A stretch of 29,760 nt of DNA from JAQCEJ01 sp046160425 (GTDB taxonomy: Bacteria > Planctomycetota > Planctomycetia > Planctomycetales > Planctomycetaceae). The number at the start of each line of letters is the position of its first letter. The stretch's first letter is position 1. The position numbers and the translations under genes are program-made. The notes beneath the pieces were generated by a model. That model did not search any database, was not told the DNA's origin, and saw only the letters and a list, made by a program, of their open reading frames with translations. Positions 23,587 through 29,760 of the stretch are shown here, piece by piece. The DNA lies in the NCBI GenBank assembly GCA_046160425.1, contig JBJXGP010000076.1, forward strand, positions 1 through 29,760, in the 5' to 3' direction.

Positions 23587-26184
23587 ATGCTTCGACATTC
23601 GAAACGACTGATCGTTCTCGCTGCACTGGTCGCCAATGGATGTGACTCCGACTCTTCCGTCGTCCCCTCGAAGGTGGATTCACCGGCAGGGGGTGCTCCC
23701 ACTGTGAATTCCCAACCCGATTCGACCGGTTCTTCAGCCACCCAGCCCGCGTCGGAACTTGGAGATTCAGGAAAAACATCAACGAAATCGTCGCCCCCTC
23801 CGGCAACGCCGTCAGACGCACAAGTCGCCAAATGGGGGATCGAGAACAACGAGCCGTTGCAGTTGTTGACGTGTGACGATGATTTCTCCGATTCCTTCCT
23901 GCAATGCATGGCGATCACGCCGGATGGCAAGCAGTTCGTGCTAGGCGGTTCCCAATTAACGCTCTGGAACGCAACAGACTCCGAACCCAAAATTAATCTA
24001 CTAGGAAAATACAAGGACGATGAAGTCGAGCGTCCGATTCTTTCTGTTGCAATCACTTCGGACGGGGAACATCTCGCCGCCGGCGATCAGAACGGCAAAC
24101 TTCGAGTGTGGAAGTTAAGCGATCAAAGCGAGGTGTATGCCATACAAGCCCACGACGCCCGCCTGACGCAAATCGCGTTTACTCCCGACTCGAAGACGAT
24201 GGCTACGACCAGCTATGCGGGCGAAGTCCGACTTTGGGAATCGACGGACGGCAAGGAAATCAAAAGCCTTAAAGTGGACGACCAGGAAATTTCTCGGTTG
24301 GTCTTCCTCTCCGACACTTTGCTGGCCACCTCCGGCCGGGAAGCCGGCATCTGGAATATCGAAAGTGGTGAAAAGGTTACGGCCATGACGACGGGTTACG
24401 TGATCGGCCCGGCACTGGGACTCTCGAACGACCGGCGATTGCTTGCGTTTGCCGATTCCGAATCGAAAACTCAACTGTGGGACGTTGAAAAGGGAAAGGC
24501 GACGGCAATTCTCGGTGCCGCCGCGAAGTGGATCGAATTTTCCCGTGACAATAAACTAATCGCGACGTATTCAGGCGACTCGACGATTCGCATCTGGAAT
24601 GCCGCGACGCGACAAATCGTGCAAGTGATCGACGCCGATGGAGACCGGACCGTGGCTCTCAAGTGGCTGCCGGAGAGTAATGCTCTCGTGGTCGCATCGG
24701 AACGCGGGCGAATTCGAATTTGGGGGACCGCCGCGACGGCAACAACTCTCGCGATCCAGCCAATCCAGCAGCCGGAACTCGAAACGATCGCCACTGATTC
24801 GCGAAGATCCATGAATCCCGCCCAGTTCAAGCAGGTCGTCGATGTCCGCTCATTTCCGCGGTTGCCTGAGGCGGTGGCCGGCTGGAGCTACGGCGGAATG
24901 GATGCGTACAATACGCCCGCATCACAATCCGAGGCGGAACTGTTTTATCGATACTACCTGGGAAAAGCCGGATGGACGGAAATCGCCGAGAACGATCCGT
25001 TGCAACCCGGGTTGAATTTTCAAAAAACAGGATGTCGGCTGAATGTTTCCCTGTCTCCGGCAACAACTTCGACACCGGGTCTCGAGGGAGATCTGCAAGT
25101 CAGTTTGCGATTCGTGGGCAACTACGATGTGCGCTGGCTTCCGAAGATCTCTCCGATCGAATCGAACAGTACCTTGGGTTCGTTCTCATTGGTGTCTTAT
25201 CGCACACAAAAAGCATTAACTGACGTTGAAGTCGCCATCCTGAAAAAATTTCACGAGGCGGGGTGGACCGCCTACACGCGACTGGCGGCTTCCAGCACGG
25301 AAGATCCCCGCTCACGTACCATTTCGATGCTGCAAGGGGCAAGTGAATTGACGGTTTCCATCGGATATCCGGCAGATTCAACCGACGAAGTCATTGTGCA
25401 AACCAGCATCAACGTATCGAATAAATCATTACCCATTCCTGCCGACTCCGGCTGGATCGAATTCGACTCCTCCACCGATTTGCAAATGGTCGCCCACACG
25501 AAAATGGACCTCAAGCAGACGGTCGAGTTCTACGACAAGCAGATGGCATGGGAGGGATGGCTGGCGCGCGACGCGGGAAGGCATATCGAAGACGACAAGG
25601 GTTGGCTCGCGTATCTCCGCGGACAACAGGATGTCTTGATTCGCCTCGTGTCGTTGCCTGACGGCAAAACGAGAATCCTCGTGGGTGAAGCCGAAAGCTC
25701 ATCGTGGCAACTCGAAGAACCGAAAGTCGCCGATGCCGCAGCGGCACAGGCTGGCATAGAGGCTGCGGATTTCAAATTGCCCAAAGGGGCGACGGCGGTC
25801 AGTTTCGATGTCGATCAAAAGCAGATTCAGTACGAACTGTCGAGTACGACGCCTCCGAAACTTGGAGAATTATTCATCAAGCAGATGAAAGATCTCGAAT
25901 GGACGCAAGACGGCGCGGGGGTGCAAAGCGATGAGTATGTATTCCTCACGTTTACCAAAGACGATGTGGAGATCCAGCTTCGCGCCCGGGCAAAGGACAA
26001 AAAATCGACGGTCATGATAGACGGTGACGGCCTGCTATGGTCCAAACCTTTACCGACGGCGGCAGTGCGCATTTCATACGAAACCTGGTTGCGCCGAAAC
26101 CATAAGAATGCCAGTCTCGATGACCTCGATGAATTCGCAAAGGCGATGCATGAAATTCCCGCAGACGCCGGGAAGAACAAGTGA
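23587..26184 (+). CDS. WD40-repeat lipoprotein with four related C-terminal modules
   Basis: The 865-residue protein has a signal peptide ending in LVANGC (C19), a probable though imperfect lipobox, followed by a Ser/Pro/Gly-rich linker (about 22-80). Residues about 100-385 form WD40 blades, seen as DGxxLAxGxxxGxLRVW, TLWN, VRLWES, AGIWN, TQLWD, IRIWN and IRIWG endings, about six to seven in number, so one propeller. The C-terminal half (about 440-825) repeats a module of a helix with a Tyr/Phe pair, Gly/Glu-Trp and beta strands: YYLGKAGWTEI, FHEAGWTAY, YDKQMAWEGWLA and KQMKDLEWTQD. No catalytic residues stand out. AAAGGAA is six bases before the ATG. It is convergent with the metal lipoprotein gene, 30 bases apart. 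An outer-membrane or periplasmic scaffold role is inference. Confidence 0.85.
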   Translation: MLRHSKRLIVLAALVANGCDSDSSVVPSKVDSPAGGAPTVNSQPDSTGSSATQPASELGDSGKTSTKSSPPPATPSDAQVAKWGIENNEPLQLLTCDDDFSDSFLQCMAITPDGKQFVLGGSQLTLWNATDSEPKINLLGKYKDDEVERPILSVAITSDGEHLAAGDQNGKLRVWKLSDQSEVYAIQAHDARLTQIAFTPDSKTMATTSYAGEVRLWESTDGKEIKSLKVDDQEISRLVFLSDTLLATSGREAGIWNIESGEKVTAMTTGYVIGPALGLSNDRRLLAFADSESKTQLWDVEKGKATAILGAAAKWIEFSRDNKLIATYSGDSTIRIWNAATRQIVQVIDADGDRTVALKWLPESNALVVASERGRIRIWGTAATATTLAIQPIQQPELETIATDSRRSMNPAQFKQVVDVRSFPRLPEAVAGWSYGGMDAYNTPASQSEAELFYRYYLGKAGWTEIAENDPLQPGLNFQKTGCRLNVSLSPATTSTPGLEGDLQVSLRFVGNYDVRWLPKISPIESNSTLGSFSLVSYRTQKALTDVEVAILKKFHEAGWTAYTRLAASSTEDPRSRTISMLQGASELTVSIGYPADSTDEVIVQTSINVSNKSLPIPADSGWIEFDSSTDLQMVAHTKMDLKQTVEFYDKQMAWEGWLARDAGRHIEDDKGWLAYLRGQQDVLIRLVSLPDGKTRILVGEAESSSWQLEEPKVADAAAAQAGIEAADFKLPKGATAVSFDVDQKQIQYELSSTTPPKLGELFIKQMKDLEWTQDGAGVQSDEYVFLTFTKDDVEIQLRARAKDKKSTVMIDGDGLLWSKPLPTAAVRISYETWLRRNHKNASLDDLDEFAKAMHEIPADAGKNK

Positions 26185-26214
26185 AATCACCCCGGCATCC
26201 ACGAGCTGCAACAT

Positions 26215-26637
26215 TTAACCCTGGGGCTTCGGCGGCTGCTTGCCATACTTGGCCTCGTACTGAGCAGCGAACTTGGCTTCGAGTTCGGGGTGGCACTTGA
26301 AGCATTGTGAATCGGGACGATCGTGTTCTTTGCACCAGTCCCCCTTTTTCTGAAAATCGGCCGCCAGTTTGCTGCTGCACAATGCACAAACCTCTTCCGG
26401 CACGCCGTGCTCGTTGCACCACCAGCCGGAATGATCGTGTTCGCTGCCCACTTTCTCGCTGGATGCCACGTGATCATCGTGATCGTGCTTGGCGTGTTTG
26501 TGATCATCGTCGCGAGTCTTTTCGTCTTTCGCAGGCGCACTTTCCGATTGAACAGGAGCCGTCTCAGGTTGACCGCAACCGTTTGCGAAAATGATTGCCA
26601 GGGCCAGGATGGATGACGACCAAAATTCCGTTCTCAT
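26215..26637 (-). CDS. Cys/His-rich metal-binding lipoprotein linked to an RND pump
   Basis: The 140-residue protein has a signal peptide ending in FANGC (C21), so it is probably a lipoprotein. Next comes a Glu/Lys/Asp linker with a His-Asp cluster (DDDHKHAKHDHDDH, then SEHDHSG). The C-terminal half holds two tandem motifs of the form WC-x-EH-x-x-P/D-x-x-x-C-x-x-C (WCNEHGVPEEVCALC and WCKEHDRPDSQCFKC), which look like small metal-binding knuckles. GAGGA stands seven bases before the ATG. It begins 11 bases after the RND pump gene and is surely its operon partner. A role as a periplasmic metal sponge or chaperone that hands divalent or Cu(I) ions to the pump is inference. I recall similar knuckles in adaptor proteins of planctomycete pumps but cannot verify this. 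Confidence 0.8.
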   Translation of the reverse strand: MRTEFWSSSILALAIIFANGCGQPETAPVQSESAPAKDEKTRDDDHKHAKHDHDDHVASSEKVGSEHDHSGWWCNEHGVPEEVCALCSSKLAADFQKKGDWCKEHDRPDSQCFKCHPELEAKFAAQYEAKYGKQPPKPQG

Positions 26638-26648
26638 GTTTCGTTCCT

Positions 26649-29600
26649 CTAAACTGTAAAAGGTAGTTCATTCGATCCCGCCAAAATCGGTTCGGCGGAT
26701 GGTTCGTCGTGATGCTTCCGGTCCGACTCATTTCGGACGACCGGAGCATTAAAGATCAGATACAGCACTCTCAACACCAAAAGCGACATGATCATCGCGC
26801 CAATCACGCCGCCGATGACAACGGTGGCGAGCGGCCGTTGCACTTCGGCACCCATGCCGTCGCCGAACGCCATCGGCAGAAATCCCAGGCTGGCGACGAG
26901 TGTCGTCATCAGCACGGGTCGCAGCCGAGTGATTGCCGCTTGCGAGACCGCTTCGTCAAGGGGAATTCCCTTCCGCCGAAGCTGCCGGATGTAAGACACA
27001 AGAATCATGTCGTCGAGCACCGCCACCCCCGACATGGCGATAAAGCCGATCCCCGCTGAAATCGAGAACGGCATATCCCGCAACCAGAGAGCAAAGATGC
27101 CGCCGACCCACGCAAAGGGGATGCCCGTGAAAACACGCAGGGCATCCACAATATTGTGGTACGTCATATATAACAGGACGAAGATCAGCACGAGCGCCAC
27201 AGGTACGACGATCATGAGTCGAGTTTGCGCGCGCTGAAGATTTTCGAATTGCCCGCCATATTCGATTCGGTAACGCGCTGACGGTAGCGAGATTTTCTGC
27301 GCAATGGCATTTCGGGCGTCGGCTACAAAACTTCCTATATCGCGACCTCGAACATTCGTCGTGATTGTAATTCGCCGTTGACCCCATTCTCTTGTGATCG
27401 TTGATGGCCCTTCGACAATCTTGATAGAGGCGAGGCGAGAAAGCGGTATTTGCTCGCCGGCGGGAGTCGAAATCAGAATCTCTCCGATCGCCTGAGGACT
27501 GGCCCGAAACTCCTCCGGCAAGCGGGCAATCAGCGGAAACCGGAGTTGGCCTTCCACCACTTCCCCCAGCGGCTTGCTCCCGATCGATTCCACAAGGTCA
27601 AGCACGGCTTGAGCAGAAACGCCGTACCGGGCGATCTGCTCCTGATTGACTTTGACCTGCAGCATCGGCTGCCCGGTGACTTGTTCGACGGCGACGTCCG
27701 CCGCGCCTTCGATCGAGTTCAGTATCTGCTCGATCTCCTGTCCCTTGCCGACGAGGACGTCGAAATCGTCGCCGAATAATTTTACGCCGAGATCGGCCCG
27801 CACCCCCGAGACCATTTCATTGATCCGCATCTCGATGGGTTGCGAATACGCGAGCCGTTGTCCGGGCATGTCCCGCAGCGCTTTGTCGATCAGCTCCGTC
27901 AGTTCCGCTTGCGTTTTGGCTTTCTTCCACTGCGGGCGAGGCTTGAGCGTGATGAAGGTATCGGTTAATTCGACACCCATCGGGTCGGTGGCGATTTCTG
28001 CGGTCCCCACGCGGCTCCAGACGTTTTCGACTTCATCGGGAAACGTCGAAAGAATGACTTTCTCCATCTCTGTATTATAGCGGACGGATTCACCGAGATC
28101 GGTTCCGGCCAGGCGCACGACGCCGATGGCAATGGCCCCTTCGGAGAGCCGAGGGACGAATTCGGAACCGAGATTGGGGGCGATCATGCCGAAGGCCAGA
28201 ATCAGGACGCTGGCCGCAAAGCCCATGACCGCCAACTTGTGGTGCATGGCGAATTGAAGGATCGGATAGTGAATCGCATGAGCGATCTGCATCAGGAAAG
28301 GTTCGTGCTGCTTGACTTTTTTAGGTAGCAGAAGACTTGCCAGGACCGGCATCAGCGTCAGCGACAACACCATTGAGCCCATTAACGCGAAAATCACGGT
28401 CAGCGCCATCGGGCGAAACATTTTCCCCTCGATCCCTTCGAGCGTCAGGATCGGCAAGTAGACGATCATGGTGATCAGTTCCCCGAACATCGTCGGCTTG
28501 CGAACCTCGACGGCGGCGTCGCGGATGATGTCGAGTCGACTTTTGCCCGAATTCGAATCGTGTGCCAGATGCCTTACGCAGTTCTCGATCATGACGACCG
28601 AACTGTCGACCACGAGTCCGAAGTCAATTGCGCCCAGGCTGAGCAGGCTGGCGGCAATGCCGAAGCGGTACATCCCCGTGAAGGCGAACAGCATCGACAA
28701 GGGGATGGCCAAGGCCACGATGGCTGCCGCCCGTAGATTTCCGAGGAAGGCGAACAGAACGGCGATGACCAGAAGGCCCCCCTCGAAGAGGTTTTTTCGC
28801 ACGGTGTCGATCACAAAGTCCACAAGCTGCGTGCGGTCGTAGACCGGTTTGACCTGCACGTTGGGAGGCAGGCTCGATTCCAGAGACTTGAGCTTATCCT
28901 TCATGGCCCAGGTGACTTCGTGGCTGTTCTCCCCCATCAGCATGAAGCCCAGACCGAGGACGACTTCTCCTTGACCATTGGCCGTCACGGCGCCACGGCG
29001 GATCTCGTGCCCGATGATGACGTCGCCGACATCCGAGACTCGAATCGGGACGCCGGCTTTGGCCGTGATGACGATCTGTCGAAGCTGGTCGATATTGGCG
29101 GTGCGTCCCAATCCTTGCACAAGCAGCATGCCGCTGGGTTGTGTAATGCTACCCCCTCCGACGTTGAAATTGTTTTTCTGAACCGCTTCGACCACTTGAT
29201 CGAAAGTGAGCCCGTGTTTGATGAGGTTATCGGGGTTGATGCGGATCTGGTACTGCTTGACGTATCCGCCCCAACTGTTGATCTCCGCCGTCCCCGGCAC
29301 CGTTCGCATCGGCGGTTTGATGACCCAGTCGTGAATGGTGCGGAGTTCGGTCACATCGGTTCCCTGCCCCGTGACGACATAGTGGAACACTTCGCCGAGT
29401 CCGGTGGCGACCGGCCCCATCTGCGGACGTGCAATGCCCAGCGGTATCTCGACAGCGGCAAGGCGTTCGTTGATGAGTTGGCGGGCAAAGTAAATGTCAA
29501 TACCGTCATCGAAGATGACCACGACCTGCGATAGACCGAACTTTGAAATCGAACGAAGCTGCTCCAGCCCTGGCAAGCCGCTGATGGCCTGCTCGATGGG

Positions 29601-29760
29601 AAACGTGATTTGCCGCTCGACTTCTTCGGGACTGAGAGCCGGTGCTACCGTATTGATCTGTACTTGCACCGGCGTCGTATCGGGGAAGGCGTCGATATCG
29701 AGGTGTTGAAGAGAAAATACCCCCAGCACGCCCGCCGCCAGCACGCACAGGATGACGAGG
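26649..29760 (-). CDS. Heavy-metal efflux RND transporter, CzcA/CusA family (5' end outside window)
   Basis: About 1036 residues of an inner-membrane proton-driven pump are present; the start lies beyond the right edge, since the frame stays open upstream (LVILCVLAAGVLGVFSLQHL, the first membrane helix). Family marks: DIDAFPDTTPVQVQI after TM1, the HME proton-relay segment GAIDFGLVVDSSVVMIEN in TM4 (about 28581-28626), and FVPRLSEGAIAIGVVRLAGT at the second periplasmic entrance. The C-terminal half has the usual second set of helices ending in LLVLRVLYLIFN. An oddity: GVAVLDDMILVSY (near 26991-27029) has Asp-Asp where most relatives I know have Asn-Gly. The metal cannot be predicted safely. 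The outer-membrane and adaptor genes would lie to the right. Confidence 0.93.
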   Translation of the reverse strand, partial: LVILCVLAAGVLGVFSLQHLDIDAFPDTTPVQVQINTVAPALSPEEVERQITFPIEQAISGLPGLEQLRSISKFGLSQVVVIFDDGIDIYFARQLINERLAAVEIPLGIARPQMGPVATGLGEVFHYVVTGQGTDVTELRTIHDWVIKPPMRTVPGTAEINSWGGYVKQYQIRINPDNLIKHGLTFDQVVEAVQKNNFNVGGGSITQPSGMLLVQGLGRTANIDQLRQIVITAKAGVPIRVSDVGDVIIGHEIRRGAVTANGQGEVVLGLGFMLMGENSHEVTWAMKDKLKSLESSLPPNVQVKPVYDRTQLVDFVIDTVRKNLFEGGLLVIAVLFAFLGNLRAAAIVALAIPLSMLFAFTGMYRFGIAASLLSLGAIDFGLVVDSSVVMIENCVRHLAHDSNSGKSRLDIIRDAAVEVRKPTMFGELITMIVYLPILTLEGIEGKMFRPMALTVIFALMGSMVLSLTLMPVLASLLLPKKVKQHEPFLMQIAHAIHYPILQFAMHHKLAVMGFAASVLILAFGMIAPNLGSEFVPRLSEGAIAIGVVRLAGTDLGESVRYNTEMEKVILSTFPDEVENVWSRVGTAEIATDPMGVELTDTFITLKPRPQWKKAKTQAELTELIDKALRDMPGQRLAYSQPIEMRINEMVSGVRADLGVKLFGDDFDVLVGKGQEIEQILNSIEGAADVAVEQVTGQPMLQVKVNQEQIARYGVSAQAVLDLVESIGSKPLGEVVEGQLRFPLIARLPEEFRASPQAIGEILISTPAGEQIPLSRLASIKIVEGPSTITREWGQRRITITTNVRGRDIGSFVADARNAIAQKISLPSARYRIEYGGQFENLQRAQTRLMIVVPVALVLIFVLLYMTYHNIVDALRVFTGIPFAWVGGIFALWLRDMPFSISAGIGFIAMSGVAVLDDMILVSYIRQLRRKGIPLDEAVSQAAITRLRPVLMTTLVASLGFLPMAFGDGMGAEVQRPLATVVIGGVIGAMIMSLLVLRVLYLIFNAPVVRNESDRKHHDEPSAEPILAGSNELPFTV

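Noticed and set aside
1..29760. CRISPR array, insertion sequence, phage or toxin-antitoxin genes
   Set aside because: I saw no regularly spaced repeats, transposase or integrase motifs, terminal inverted repeats or small toxin pairs. The window looks like stable chromosomal backbone.

Overview
The window reads as a piece of a Planctomycetota chromosome. This is an inference from gene content: a chimeric type II secretion/type IV pilus locus, WD40 lipoproteins, and a Cys/His-rich metal lipoprotein beside an RND pump are combinations I associate with that phylum. I cannot name a genus. I saw no rRNA, full tRNA, IS element, prophage or CRISPR array.

Layout: (1) 1-668 (-) is the N-terminal part of a membrane glycosyltransferase, cut by the window edge. 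(2) 669-1256 is non-coding with palindromes, ending in an 11-bp hairpin that covers the Shine-Dalgarno (SD) site of the secreted hypothetical protein at 1257-2180. (3) 2191-7041 (-) is an apparent operon read leftwards: an HD-GYP c-di-GMP phosphodiesterase followed by four minor pseudopilins (H-, J-, I- and K/X-like). (4) 7332-19401 (+) is the main secretion locus: major pseudopilin, single-domain response regulator, PAS histidine kinase, STAS protein, GspE/PilB ATPase, GspF/PilC, a small anchored coiled-coil protein, PilM, PilN, PilO, a PilP/GspC-like protein, secretin, and a small basic protein. (5) 19402-19968 is non-coding with several perfect hairpins. (6) 19969-23439 (+) encodes a 1156-residue fusion of 2-oxoacid dehydrogenase E1-alpha, E1-beta, a lipoyl domain and a complete ketoacyl-ACP synthase III. 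(7) 23587-26184 (+) is a WD40 lipoprotein with four related C-terminal modules. (8) 26215-29760 (-) is a Cys/His-rich lipoprotein downstream of a CzcA/CusA-type RND pump that runs off the right edge.

Regions 3 and 4 together describe an envelope machine with a T2SS-like pseudopilus and secretin on a T4P-like inner platform (PilMNO). No retraction ATPase (PilT) or prepilin peptidase is in the window. Regulation looks built in: the HD-GYP enzyme leads the pseudopilin operon, the assembly ATPase carries two tandem motifs that match the MshEN c-di-GMP-binding pattern, and a kinase/receiver/STAS set sits between the major pseudopilin and the ATPase.

The strongest candidate for something undescribed is the E1-alpha/E1-beta/lipoyl/KAS III fusion. 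It could oxidatively decarboxylate a 2-oxoacid, hold the acyl group on its own lipoyl arm, and pass it to the KAS III cysteine to prime a fatty-acid or polyketide chain. It has no E2 acyltransferase core.
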